A stretch of DNA of 64,000 bases from Ceratobasidium sp. AG-K (taxonomy: Eukaryota; Basidiomycota; Agaricomycetes; Cantharellales; Ceratobasidiaceae), in NCBI GenBank assembly GCA_037039685.1, contig JAWNGF010000004.1, positions 1,922,001 to 1,986,000 of the forward strand, in the 5' to 3' direction. Of the stretch, positions 49,164 through 61,946 are shown one piece after another. The notes beneath the pieces are model-generated. The model did no database searches and had not been told where the DNA came from. It saw only the letters and a program-made list of their open reading frames with translations. The position numbers were made by a program, and so were the translations under genes. Positions within the stretch are counted from its first letter, which is position 1; every line of letters starts with the position of its first letter.

Positions 49164-51166
49164 ATGCTCGGGCTACCTAACCTACGAAGAAGAGGGAAAC
49201 CCTCCACTCCTCCAACTCCAGAAGCCGATGCGGTTCCCGAGGTACCAACCCCGACCGCTGGTGAGGAGAGCGTAGTTGTTTCACTCGACACCATTACAAA
49301 ATTGCAGAAACATAAATTTCAGAATGCTAGAGGAAGGCTCGATGTAAGCTTTTTGGTCATGGTACACAGTTCACCTTCACGTTGTGTGACAGGAGTGGTT
49401 TATCGGCAAACGACGTGTATTATTTCCACTTGGCTTGGCGCGTGAGTTTCAATCACGGCGCACAACATTTCGTTGCTGAGATTGTTGAGAACTTTAGTCG
49501 GTATACTAGCATCATTCTTTATCCTTTCTCCTCTACCTCCGAACATTGCACTCCTCCTCGAAGAGTATGACCTGTCCAGTCTTACCCTCCCTGGTCTCGA
49601 ATTCGAATGGGGCCAGATAACCGAATCGATATCCAAGTCAACTCCCCGGAAGCTTTGGGCGGAAAGTAACGACTTCGAGTTGGCACGGCTTTGAAAGAGC
49701 AAGGCCTGGAGGCGGAAACACCCAGTTATCCTTATACCTGGCATCGTCTCGACAGTAAGTATCTCACACTATCTCTCAAGTAAGTCTAAATTCATTCTCC
49801 GTCAAATTTAGGACTTGAATCCTGGACCACGTCGCCCGATTATCGACCGTACTTTCGCAAGCGCCTTTGGGGCACCACTACTATGGTCCGGGCAGTAATA
49901 ACGGACCGAGAGCGCTGGATCGCGGCACTCATGCTCGACCCCGATACAGGCTTGGATCCCCCCGGTATCAAGGTCCGCGCTGCGCAAGGACTAGATGCCG
50001 CGAGCACTTTTATGCCAGGTAGGCATATATTTGACCGTGGTCACACGATAGGTGTTACTCACCTCGTGGCCTGCAGGATATTGGATTTGGTAAAACCAGG
50101 CAGCTGGCGACATATCACGCACGTACTAACCTTATCGACTAGGTCTAAAATTATTGAAAATCTGGCTGTAATAAACTATGATACGAACAACTTAAACATG
50201 GCCGCATATGATTGGAAGATTATCATAATATAATTTAGAGGTTAGAGATGGTTACTTTTCGAGGTACGCATTCACATTTAGCACCATGCTACCTTAGCTC
50301 CGCTGAGTCCTCGTAAAGACTCAAAGCACAGGTTGAGACATTCAAGTATGTACATCACGGATGAAACGAGCATTAGGGGTTAATCAGGATGTAGGAAACG
50401 ACAAGGGAAGAAAGTTGTATTAGTTAGTGCGTAGCTTTCTTGATTGGAGATTAAGGAAGCTAGCTCGATTGACCCTTCCTTGTTTGTATCAGGTCATAGC
50501 ATTGGATGGAACTGTGGTCATGGTAAGCTGAGTTTCAACTACGCCTCATTGTGCTATTCTGACTTGATTTAGTATTTGTATTTCTCGAGTTCAAGATTCT
50601 ATGCACGAAGGCTGACTTAACAACTCCGTAGCTTGAAAAGTGGTCGAAGCGCCAAGCTACGGGAACGGCGACCAAACTGGGTGGAGGTAAGTACAGCGCT
50701 CGACCGAGCATATGTCAATTCATCTTCGTTACAGGACCAATATTGAAGCGTTCGTTAATGTCGCTGGGACCTTGCTGGTGCGTCATCTTTCCGTGCCTAT
50801 TGTCGATGCAAGATCAAGAACTCCCATATTGAATACAGGGTGTTGTAAGCGCTAGATAACCACGTCGAGATATGATCGTCTGATCTCTGATCCAAATACA
50901 TAGCCCAAGGCAATGGCCGCATTTGTATCTGGCGAGATGAGAGATACAGTGGAGATCAACCCTGCAGGAAGCATATGGTAAAGCATTCCCATTTTGTTGC
51001 CACAATGACTGATTAGTCCTATTTTATCAGTACTTGAAAAAGGGTTCGCTCAATCAAGGATGAGGTATTTCGTTATCGCTAAACGCAAACTCGTGCATTT
51101 TACTCTCGCAAAGAGCGTGCCAGGTTATTCCGTAGCTGGGCAGGAAGCGCGAGTATGTGGATCAAG
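49164..51166 (+). pseudogene. Phospholipid:diacylglycerol acyltransferase (LRO1-like), decayed
   Basis: It starts MLGLPNLRRRGKPSTPP, with a single membrane span (GILASFFILSPL) and then clear PDAT blocks: LEFEWGQITESI, KHPVILIPGIVST, ESWTTSPDYRPYF, LWGTTTMVRAVITDRERW, LDPDTGLDPPGIKVRAAQGL, WIWSKIIENLAVINYD, NIEAFVNVAGTLLG, AFVSGEMRDTVEINPAG, LFRSWAGSASMWIK. These are hallmarks of the ER enzyme making triacylglycerol from phospholipid and diacylglycerol. Damage: an in-frame TGA at 49692, a one-base loss at the next exon junction (before GLESW), a one-base gain plus TAA after AAYDW near 50217-50230, and two single-base losses near 50645-50690. The lipase serine sits in S-H-S-I-G followed by a shifted frame. 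The C-terminal third is not recognisable. Introns remain, so it is not a retrocopy. Confidence 0.75.
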
Positions 51167-52196
51167 GTAAGGTCTTTTTGCCGACCTTCTCCCGAACCCG
51201 TTATGCTTGGGAGCGACAAACGGACTGGCTCAGACTTCGGCCTCCCTCATGCGCGCGGTTCGTACTGTTTCATTCGAACCCGAATCAACTTGCCATACTC
51301 ATATCCATGGCGTGGGAATTTACAGATTGGACCCGCGATCACCACCGCGTTATTCGCCTTGTCCGCAAAGCACGGCTCGTTCTTGGTTTATCTCACTCTT
51401 ACGGGGGCCACTGGGCTTTGTATCAGTGCTAGCATGCTTATGCGCGCCGAGTGGACCAGCGCCACGAGCTCGGGTGTGACGAGGCAACAATCACTTCACT
51501 GAATTCAAGTGGCAGTCATTAGAAGTTGCCACTATCGTCTAAAGTATTCCTACAAATTTTGTATTATATCTGCACGCAGCTTTAGATCATCACTAGAAGC
51601 CTTGATATTGTATAATGCGGATCCTGGTCCGTCTCTCCGTTGCGGATCTCTGTCTTTAGGCCAGACCAGTTTTCGTGACTGGTGCTGAAACCGTCACCGG
51701 GCTTCATTTGCCGGCTCTCAAAAGGGAACTTCGATAATAATTTAGATAATATGCATTATGGGTGGGCTGGTTGGAGCGTCATAACAAATTGTGCATGACG
51801 AAGTTCTGTGATCTTCCCGATGATGATGCGGCAATGTTTCAGACGGAATTTGATGCGCGGAGGATACATATGGGAGGAGCGAGCTGCCGAGGGATCGACC
51901 GGTGAGGGCGCTTATACGTAGCCGCGCGTTCCGCGACCGATACCCCTATATTATTGGCGTAACTCTTCACCCCAACCAGCGTTAGCTAGCGATCGGTCTG
52001 TTCTGCTCTGACCGAGTGCTGACGTGTGATACCCGGTCACGGCCTCGGCAGCTTTTGCCCGCTCTGTATATCGATTCACGTGTTAGATAAGGATTCACGA
52101 TCTCAAACCTATTCTATAAATTCTCCTGTTCACAAACCACTCGTACTTCTTCTCAACACACTTCATCCTACTCTCGAATCACCACCAGCTTTTAGG
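51167..52196. other. Intergenic, including eroded PDAT 3' end
   Basis: Weak traces of the PDAT tail may run to about 51500. The rest is the upstream region of the glucosyltransferase gene. Confidence 0.4.
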
Positions 52197-55100
52197 ATGA
52201 CGTCTGAAGGGACCGATTCCGCGACGTCTTCCCGTTCATCGTCTCGACACCGTGGCAGCGAACCTAGCCGCCGCTCGAGTACTTGGTCAAACACGATTGA
52301 TCCCAATGGCGGAGCCACCTCGGCTGGTCAACCATCTCTTTTCCGAATCTTGAACGCAGCAGCGCAGTATAGCCAAATCTTGAACGAAGACAGCTCAGAG
52401 TCGGATTCGGATGGTATCGAAACGCCGGCCGCCGTCTCGGTGGCCGATGTCCCTGGCGTCCAAATCGAACTAGCTCCAAGCGATAACTTGGAGCACGACG
52501 CGTTTCCCTCTCCCGAGACTGCTCTTGCCAACCTTGCTTTGCATCCTCATGCTCGCTCTCGCGCCGGCTCAACGGCGTCCTTGCAGCGGTTTGCTCAATA
52601 CGCTACCAACATGACCCCAGATATCAGGGCCAAGGAGATTCCAGAAACCGAGCAGAGTGCGGTCGATGGGATCCCTCAAACCCCCGCTACTCGCGACCGG
52701 AGCAATATATCCGATCACGCGGTGGCTTTGAGGATCTTGCAGCACGAATTTGGCCAGCTCACGTTGCCCGGTGAGGCTGAGGAGATGATCTTGGTATGTT
52801 AATTTCCCTATTCGAAATTAGGTTAATTTTTGGAATAATGAGTTTGTTGATATTTGCTAGGAAGTGGACGGCGCTCTGTTTCGGGATGTTACAATTCTTG
52901 GTGTCATTCACCTTACCACCCACCGTCTGACATTTCATGCTTCACTCCTCCCGGATACTGAGCCAGAAACGCCGACTGGGGCCAAGTCGCCGCAAGGATC
53001 ATTCGCGAATCCCGATGGCCATGTAATTAAAGCTGGCTCCGCAGTTGTCATTGAGCCCCGCACGGGCATCTTACACCCTCCTAAGCGCCGTCGTGTCTGG
53101 CTCGAGTTGTCGCACGACATGATAACGACTTATCCTGATGCTAGCGACGAGGGTCGCGTAAAGCCGATTAGGAGCATACTTTGTGAGTGGACTGAGTTCG
53201 AATGGGAACGAAAGCTCACCTCGCACTCAGTAATGGGCGTGAAAGACATCGAACCGCACGATCCTACTCACCCTAGGCGACTTAGGCTTCGTTTATCCGT
53301 CATGGAAGTCGATATTATTGCTGAATGCGAGTTTGACACCGAAGAGTCTACCCACGAGTGGCGGCGTGAAACGTTGGGTATGTCATGTACCAAAACGTGC
53401 GGTGTACTTTAAATCCTAACCTATACCGTAGCGGCTCTTTATATGTACCGCCATCGCCGCAAAACTTTGATCGGTCACGGGAGCGAGAAGAGTTTAAGTG
53501 GCCAGCCCGAAGATGCTCAAACCGAATCACGCGGCGTTCGAATCTGCGTCCCTCTGGCACTGATACAAGAGTACCAATACGAGTGGTGGGCGGCATTCGC
53601 TTCCATTCTCAGCATTGCGGTCGAACATAAACCGTCTTCTACCTCGAATGGATTTCGCGACGTGATCGCGCCAGGTGGTCTCGACAACGCTGTCAAGACC
53701 TTGCTCAAAACCGCCCCTTCCCTTGAAGAGGCTTCTGCCCCGGCTCCTAAGCCAAAGAAACGAGAGTCCTTTACTGGAATGTTCTGTCCTCAGTCGACCC
53801 CTCAGACGGTGAACCTTTCCCCCGTGACCTCTATCTCGACGGATGGGTCCTCGCTTCCCGACTCATCACCCACTAGTACGAGGCGTCACGTTCCACCCTC
53901 TCCTAGCCCTTGGCTTCAAATAAATCCCTCTAGTTCCGAACCCGAAGGACTCGCTCAAGTTCTCCACCTCTCGGTTCTGCAAGGCGACCCTAAATGGGAA
54001 AGGTTTGATAAACTTATCAAGACTCGTCGTGAGGCCGGCGCGCCTCCTAACGCCCAGGTTGTACTTGACTGGGGTGAACTAGTCTTCGATGAGCATATGC
54101 AGGAGAGTGAAGAGGGGAACGAAGCCAAAGAAATGAAGGTCGAATCTCCCGCGCCAAGTCAAATGTCAAGCGCAGAGCGGAAGATCCGAAGGTTATTTGC
54201 CATTGATGATCAGCATACAGTCTGGAGTACGTATTGGGCCCGATGATATTACTTTGTCTAACCCTGGTTTTCTAGTTGCTCGCTGCAGGATATGCAAGAC
54301 TATATCGTCTACGACCTACTTCGTTATCTCAGATCGCTTCGTATGCTATTGGGCGAAGTCTTTCCGGACTCAAGATACTCGGTATCGCTTCCCGGTTTCA
54401 TCCATCCGGGGAGCTGAAACTGAATACGTCTACGCTCCGCGTGTATATGGTCTTCGCCTTCAGATTCGTGGACAGCACGATCTCACCTTCGAGTTTAGTT
54501 CGCGCGAGCTCCGAGACGATGCACTCGCACGCCTCAAAGTCATAGCAGATGCCAATCTCGCCAGTGAAAAAGGCCCCACTCTCAGCCCAGGATCTGAGGT
54601 GCAAACACCTCGCGTAGAGCGCTCCCCGTCCTCAATAATCACGACGCCAGACTTTTCTTCTTCGGTCGACTGCGTTTCCAACGCCCCCGCCTTGTTTTCT
54701 CCCCTAAGTCGGACGATGGAGCGCATGAGTCAAATTCACGTCCCTCCAACGTTGATATCCCGACTCCCCAAGCCAATCAACGTTCCCTCTTCGACGATAG
54801 TTCACATACCATCTAAGCATTTTGTCTGCTTGACGATCGGCTCACGCGGGGATGTTCAACCATATATTGCTCTGGCTCGAGGCTTGATGGCTGAAGGACA
54901 TCGAGTTACGATTGTGACTCACGAAGAGTACAAGGATTGGTGTGAGGGGTGGGGCGTGGCTCATAGGACTGCGGGTGGAGATCCCGGCGCTTTGATGAAG
55001 CTCAGTGTGGAGACTCGAGTACGTAATCACGCTTTATCGAACCCCAATGCCTTATAACGGGACCGTCGAGTATAGATGTTTTCTCCCCAGTTCTTCAAGG

Positions 55101-57007
55101 AAGGCCTATCACACGTCAGTACTTTTTCCATCGACTTGGACCGCCTTTGACCTCTTTCCATGATTTTAGTTCAGGGACTGGCTTGACGAACGTGAGTACC
55201 TCCAGACTTATGCATTAAACCAGTCGGTTAAATCCATTACAGTACTACTTGATTCCTGGAAACAGTGTCAGGATGCAGACGTACTAATCCAAAGTCCATC
55301 TGCCATGGCCGGAGCGCACATTGCGGAAGCTCTGAGTGGGTGACTCTGGTATAGATTTTTGCCCGGAGACTAACAATAATGCAGAGATTCCTTTCTTCCA
55401 CGCATTCACTATGTATGTTCCTCGTGATTCAAGTCGATTTTCAACTAACTCTCAGCCTAACCTAGGCCGTGGACAAGGACAAATGACTACCCGCATGCCT
55501 TTATGACGCCCCCAGTAGAGATATCTGGATCGTTCAATTACTCTACTGTGAGCCGATTTTTTGTTTTGCGCTTCTGAATGTGGGATTGACCGTCGAGTTT
55601 AGTATGTTGTCTTTGATAGTGTTTTTTGGCAAGCAACTTCTGGCCAAATCAACCGTTGGCGCCGAAAGCACCTCGGCCTACCCAACACTGACATGGCGCA
55701 CCTAGCGCAAACAAAGATTCCATTTATATACAACTTTTCGCCCGTAAGTCATTGGTTCTCGCCCTCAAAGTCATACGTTCCAACTGCTTACTCGCGCATA
55801 TAGGCTGTCGTCCCCAAGCCGCTCGATTGGAAGGATCCCATCGTGATTAGCGGATAGTAAGTCCCAACCAAAAGAACACCCAACAGTCAACTTATTACCT
55901 ATGGCAGTTGGTTCTTGGATGACGCCGACCTCAACTGGAAGCCTTCCAAAGAACTCACCGATTTTATGGACAAGGCTCGCACGGACGGCAAACCGCTGGT
56001 ATACATTGGATTTGGCAGCATTGTTGTTCCGAACCCCAAGGCTATGACTAGGAGCATCGTCAAAGCTGTACTCAAGAGTAGGTGTCCCCCTTCTAGAACG
56101 TCGCACAGGGTTAACCCACTCACCAATTAATTGTTCGACAGGCGACGTGCGGGCCATCTTATCCAAGGGCTGGTCGGCCCGGATGAGCAAGGAGACTGGG
56201 CCAGAAGTGGAGCTTCCTCCTGAGATCTTTTCGGTAAGACCTATAATCTCAACATGGCTACATGATTTGAACGTGGATTTTTGTTTTAGGTTGACAAGAT
56301 CCCACATGAGTGAGTCCCAACTAAGAATTTGCTGCTTCTCAGCTGTTCTCACACCGCTTTGACGCACACAGCTGGCTCTTCCCCAAGATCGACGCCGCAT
56401 TGCACCATGGGGGAGCAGGAACAACTGGTGCCTCTCTCCGGGGTAAGAGCTTCATCCCTATTTCGTAGTCGTGTAATTTTTCTAACCGGGTGTCCCCTAG
56501 CTGGAATACCTACACTTATCAAGCCGTGGTTTGGGTGAGTAAATCCTATTTGCCCGCATATCCGCCGAGACTAACATGAACATGGCCCGGCAGTGACCAA
56601 TTCTTCTGGGCAACCCGCGTTACAAAGCTCGGCGCAGGCCTTCGAGTATCAAGTCTCTCGAGCTCCGACTTGGCCGATGCTTTGAAGCGGGCGGTGTCGG
56701 ATAGGTCAGTCGAACTGTTTACCTTACGAATATTCTCAGACTAAAGGTGTGCATGATATTTAGGGTCATGAAAGAAAAGGCCGCGGCCGTTGGGGAGAAG
56801 ATTCGTTCGGTAAGTTGTTGCTGGAGCGGAGTTGGAAGTAAGGCCTGATTGCTCATGCGTTGTGATAGGAGAATGGCGTGGCCAACGCTATCCGGGCCAT
56901 CTATACATATCTTCCTCGCGCGTGAGTGTCTAGGCCGCCTCGTCCAATAAGATGATCGAGACTAACCTGGTTTGCGTTGCAGTGGCCAAGATCGCACGAC
57001 GCTCTAA
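52197..57007 (+). CDS. ATG26: Sterol 3-beta-glucosyltransferase (ATG26/UGT51)
   Basis: Twenty exons join in frame to 1243 residues (first 52197-52793, then 52861-53377, 53432-54226, 54276-55018, and sixteen small ones to 56983-57007). Start chosen: [10 protein letters not shown] after an in-frame upstream ATG at 52026 that lacks conserved sequence. Order: Ser-rich N-terminus; GRAM-like and PH-like regions from about residue 200 ([31 protein letters not shown]); a second GRAM near 640 ([12 protein letters not shown]); and a family 1 glycosyltransferase from about 820 ([76 protein letters not shown]). It transfers glucose from UDP-glucose to ergosterol. In some fungi it serves pexophagy. It appears intact. 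Confidence 0.95.
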
Positions 57008-57416
57008 TTACTGAAACAAATGAAGTAATAACGTCGAATAGACCATGCACCCCACCATGTTTTTCTATTTATGCGACTCGGCTGTACCGCTGCGTTATAG
57101 GTTTTCTCTCAGGGCTAGCATGTATACATATGTTGGTGTATCATTTTACTTTAATTCATGCATTGAACAAGGTCCATGAAAAATGTGTGCATTTTTAATA
57201 CATCCATAAAGAGAACGGCTACGAAGTTTGGTACAGTGCTTAAGATATAATTAAACATCATTGTTGCAAGGAGAGTTGAGCTTAGCGTGCGTTCAACATT
57301 CGTAACACCTATCACAGCACGCCAATCATTAATTGAAGGATGTACAAGAAAATCGATACAGAAAGCTTGACTGGGTATTCAAGGTATAATTTGATCGAAA
57401 TCACGAGTAGGATGAT
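57008..57416. other. Convergent spacer
   Basis: Lies between the 3' ends of ATG26 and the Gly-rich protein gene; nothing else seen. Confidence 0.6.
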
Positions 57417-58652
57417 TTAGAACATTTTCAACATCCAGAGTACCAACCACAACATTCCAACGAGGTTCAAGCTACCGGCGGCGTTCAGCGGCCCGGGTGC
57501 AGCGTCCATAATGGGTACCGCAGCTCCTATAGTCTCGTTGAGGCAGTTCAAGAACGTCTGGTTAGTGCCAACCGGGAGGGGCGTATCAGCGCTCGGAGGC
57601 AGGGCATCGGTACTATTATCCGCTGGAGAATTGGAGGGTAAGCTCGCAGAATTATTATACGATGTGAGGGCGAGCATGAACGACGAGGATCGGAAATACT
57701 GGACGGCTTGTTCAACGTGAACAGTCGAGTTATTATCCTTTAAGGAAATTGTCAGTTGTGTGCGCCATTGAGTAAGATTGGAAATATGACCCACATCAAC
57801 CAATGTTCCAGTCGCGTTTACAACTGAACATGACTCGACCAAGGCTTCCATAACCGCCGCAACCGAGTCGGCATCCCCAACGATGTAATAGGAGGCTGTG
57901 GCATTGTTGACCGGAACGGTGGCATTTCCGCCTGAACCGCTCTCGGGCGGCCATTCGCTGGACCTGACCAGGGCTTGTTGCATCGGCCCACCGGGTCGGC
58001 TCGAATTATTGGCTGGCCCGTACTCTCGATAGCCGTAGTACCCGGCACCAGCGCCAATGGGAACAAATACTGGCCAATAACCAAAAGGGAAGCCACGGCC
58101 CGCAACGGACGACCCGCTGCCATAAGTGTACCCACTTCCGTATCTGCTATTTCCGTACACTTGTTCGCGTGATCCGCCACCAATGGACCGCCCAGCAAAC
58201 GTGCCAGAAGAGATAGTTGTGGGTGAACCTCCACCTCGGCCATACGACGAGGCACCTCGGCTTCCGCTGGCACCTATACAGCACTGTCAATAAAAATAAA
58301 TAAAAATGGAGTAAACTGGCGCACCGTTGAACGATACTCCCCCGCGGGATCCGCCGCCGCCTCCCGAACCACCTGATAAACTATGTTATCAGCCCTCGGA
58401 GCTCGATATCCCAACCCCCTTTTCAAAGCCGTCCCAGCCATTGCTTCCAATCAATCTACTATAGTTGTGAATGACCTTACCGCTGCTTCCGGATCCACCG
58501 CGGCCCCCGCCACCTCTGCCTCCCCCACCGGCCCTTGGTATCAGTCTGGAGTTGATTTCCCGGATGAGTTCATGGTTCTCTCGCTTGTCTATCTCATGAT
58601 AAGATGCGACTTCGTATCGTTTTTCAGCGGGCAAGGAGAACGAGAACCTCAT
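57417..58652 (-). CDS. Gly/Ser-rich C-tail-anchored protein, copy 1
   Basis: Exons 58481-58652, 58325-58372, 57795-58273 and 57417-57737 join in frame to 339 residues. A charged N-terminus (YEVASYHEIDKRENHELIRE) leads into a Gly/Ser-rich region. Next is a motif-rich core (YGSGYTYGSG, GRGFPFGYWPVFVPIG, EYGPANNSSRPGGPMQQALV), an ASYYIVGDADSVAAVMEAL block, an LALTSYNNSASLPSN block and a hydrophobic C-terminus (LNLVGMLWLVLWMLKMF). There is no obvious signal peptide, so tail anchoring is likelier than a GPI anchor. Asn-x-Ser/Thr sites are frequent. The intron at 57738-57794 is in frame and confirmed by copy 2. No function is known to me. Confidence 0.8.
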
Positions 58653-60290
58653 GTTACGGCAAGCAGGGGTAAATTGGTGGGCTGCTGAACCACAGGAAGT
58701 TTATATCACGGCGAGGTCAAAACGTTCCATTCTGGAAGCTCCACATGTTCTTGGCTCGGCATGCACAGCTTTCGGTCACGCTTCCCACAAATCGGGGATC
58801 GACGTCAGGGCGCCCCGAGGTTCCACAATATAAGCTCGTGCCGGAAATGATCCGGATACACAGGACAAACGACCGGATGGGCTGGCATCTACCATGATCC
58901 TAGCGTGGAAGTGGGATCGAATCGTCAAGACATATAATCGGTAATACAGTGCTGGATCTCAAGTAATCAAACTCCCTGCTCCCTTCAGCTTGCAGGCGTG
59001 GCAATGGCGGAAGTATGGAAGCTGTAACGTCAAACATCTAGGACATCTTGAGGGCATTGGGCAAGTGTCGGTACATAAATTAAATGGTACAGAATGATAA
59101 GCTACAGCGAACCCTCACCAAGAAGAACAGGGACAGAATAATAGTATGCTTGTACCTCAGAATCGAGCGGGGTGCTTAGAGTAGCCTTGATACCATTGCC
59201 CAATAATAAATAACCTGGTGACTTTCGTGATTTAACCTACATGTATGCAGTTAGCAGGAGTTAGTGGAAGCAGGTACTTACTTGGTTTACTAATAATATT
59301 AGTAGGCCACTTTGACAGTCTCCAGGGTTGGGTTGATGGGGGCCATCTTGGTCATTGTTCTCAGAAAACGATGGCAAGAACCAGCCTCGGAAGTTGATTC
59401 AGGTAGCGAGTTATGTCTCTTGTCGGGATAAATTTGAGAATTTGTTCAGTGATGGAAATACATACAACGATGATAAGTATGCGGCACAGATACAAGCTGG
59501 AACTTGTCTGCGTCAGCACTTACTGTAACTGAACAGATAGTTGTCATTGTACTATCACTACTTTCGTTACAACGTTAGTGAAAACTTGTGAGTTGGTAGA
59601 TTAAATCCATTGGGCATATAGCTACTGAGCTCACAACGCACTGGCACCTATTGGGAGCTTGTCTGGAGTTTTGAGGGTATATGTATATATAGGCGTACAC
59701 GGTTCTGAATACTTGAACTCGTAAGGCCCCGAGTAGAAAACTGGAAGGTAAACTAATCTGGACAGTGGAGCGGTTTGTTCGGCTCCAATGCCTACTTCTG
59801 ACTTGCTGGTAGAGTTCCGATTCACTCGCTCGGACCTGAGTTGAGGTGTGATCACGAGATAACAGGTTAGCTGTGAGACATCGCGGAAAGTGCAGGAAGA
59901 CTGCGTAAAACATCGCCGTGCGAGCATGGTGTTCATACTCTTCCCAGGGGAGGGGAGAACCTGAGTGGATGTACCTAATCGAAGCTGATGCGGATGCACA
60001 GGATAAACGACCGGATTGTTCGTTGGTATTCCGATTGTACCCTCGGCATGCGAAAGGAGCTAGGATTGTTAAGGTGTGATATGTGAAATACAGTGTTAAC
60101 ATAAGGAAATCCCAGACTTTATGAGAATCTCGGCTGGAGTAGGATGACTGTAGGTTGTATGCGTGACGAAAGGAGGGGTATGGAAGTAGTAATACACAAA
60201 TAATCAATTTACAGTGGGTTGTACGGGGAAACCGAAGGGTGCATTAGAGAAAAATCGAGAACTCCGAGACCGAATGACACGAAACAAGAA
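58653..60290. other. Intergenic between tandem paralogues
   Basis: A minus frame at 59575-60207 (210 codons) has no domain or paralogue support and was not accepted. Confidence 0.45.
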
Positions 60291-61474
60291 TTAGAAGAAT
60301 TTCAATGACCACAAAAGGACCCATAGTAAACCAACAAAATTCAACCCATTGAACGAATACGGTGGCGCCGGTGTGGCAGAATTTGAGAAATTGGGAGTAT
60401 CTGAATCCATGATAGGGATGGCCGCGCCAATGGTTGTGTTTAAGCACTCCAGCCAGTGCGTAACAGTACCGGCTGGCAGAGGGGTGTCGACAGTCGCAGG
60501 CAGTGCCGCCATGTTATCGTTCGCGGGAGCATTAGAAGGGAGACTGGCAGAGTTATTGTACGAGGTGAGGGCAAGCATGAATGACGAAGATCGGTAGAAC
60601 TGAACAGCTTGCTCGTAGTGAACCTTCAGGTTTGTCTCCTATATTTACAATTAGTGGTTGTCGCGAGAGGATGAGATAGAGGACTCACGTTCAACAGAAC
60701 ACCAACCGTGGGGACAACGGAACATTTTTGAACCAGTTCTTGCATGACGAAGGATACGGTATCTGCATCTCCAACGATGTAGTACGAAGCTGATTCGTTA
60801 TTGTTGGTCTGTCGACTGTCCGGCCATCTTCGTTCGTTAACCGCGGGCCAGTTGTTTGCCCGAACGAGAGCCGCTTGCATTCCTCCGCCAGGACGGCTCG
60901 AGTTGTTCGCTGGGCCATACTCGTTATGGCCGTAATATCCATATCCGACGGGGATATATACTGGCCAATATCCATAGGGGAAGCCTCTTCCGGCAACGTA
61001 GGATCCACCACCGTATGTGTATCCGCTACCGTACCGACTGGTACCATAGACTTGATCTCTCGTGCCACCGCCGACAGTCCTTCCCGCAAATACACCCGAA
61101 TTTATCGTGGTACGACTTCCCCCGCCATTGCTATAAGAGGAAGAACCTCGACTGCCTAGCAAAGGATATGGTTGAGTTGACGCGTTTGAAAATGATGTAG
61201 TCAGCATACCTCCTCCAAAGGAGACGCCGCTCCTCGAACTTCCGCTCGAATTTCCGTTTGTGCCTCCATTACTTGAGCCTCCTCGAGAGCCCCCGTTGCT
61301 TGAAGAACCTTTCCCTCCGCTGCTGCCGCCTCCGCCCCTACCACCCCCACCCCGGGGACTTCGTGGAACGATCCGTGAGCTGAGCTCTCGCAATAACTCT
61401 ACATTCTGTCGAGCATCTACTTCTTCGACTCGCGACTCGCGGTATCGCTTGACGTTAGCTGTCGAGAAGCGCAT
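60291..61474 (-). CDS. Gly/Ser-rich C-tail-anchored protein, copy 2
   Basis: Exons 61210-61474, 60689-61155 and 60291-60638 join in frame to 359 residues. The intron at 61156-61209 is 54 bases and open, and is recognised because copy 1 lacks its translation. It shares every block with copy 1: KRYRESRVEEVDARQNVELL, YGSGYTYGGG, GRGFPYGYWPVYIPVGYG, EYGPANNSSRPGG, ASYYIVGDADTVSFVM, LALTSYNNSASLPSN and a hydrophobic end (LNFVGLLWVLLWSLKFF). It has a longer Gly/Ser tract (GSSSNGGSRGGSSNGG). Same strand as copy 1 with a 1.6-kb gap, so a tandem duplication. Confidence 0.8.
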
Positions 61475-61946
61475 CCAAAATTAGGGACTGATACGTGAAG
61501 GGGAGTCAGACAACGGCGGTCGAAAGGGTGGAAGTGCTAGTTTTTACCTTGGGGAGAAATGTGCTGACAACCGAATCTGATGGCAACCATTTATATTTTA
61601 CCGACTTCGGGCGTCTAGCACCTTGCCGCCCGCGTGCGTGCCCGAGTAATAGATTGACTAACTTGTCGAATTTTCGGTGAGAGCTCGCGCGATGCATAGC
61701 CGCAGTGGCCCACATGGAACCTGTGATTTCCTTGCTTGGCAATGGCGAAACCGGTACCTTTAGGCTTCCTTCCGTCAAATTAAATCACAGGACACTAGTT
61801 GGCCTCGCCAACTGTGCTTGAATTCGGAAAATGTAATCAATAAACAAGGAAGTCCTCAAATACACGTGAACGCACTGCATAGACAGGTTATCCCCCTGAC
61901 GAGCCGGACCGCCCGAGTTTGGTCGGCAACCACAAATCATGATACG
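61475..61946. other. Intergenic
   Basis: Upstream of copy 2 and downstream of CTK3; nothing recognised. Confidence 0.5.

Noticed and set aside
59575..60207. Minus frame of 210 codons between the Gly-rich paralogues
   Set aside because: No recognisable domain and not shared with the flanking duplicated genes.
57417..61474. GPI-anchored cell-wall proteins
   Set aside because: The C-terminal hydrophobic end fits, but neither protein shows a signal peptide in its resolved first exon.
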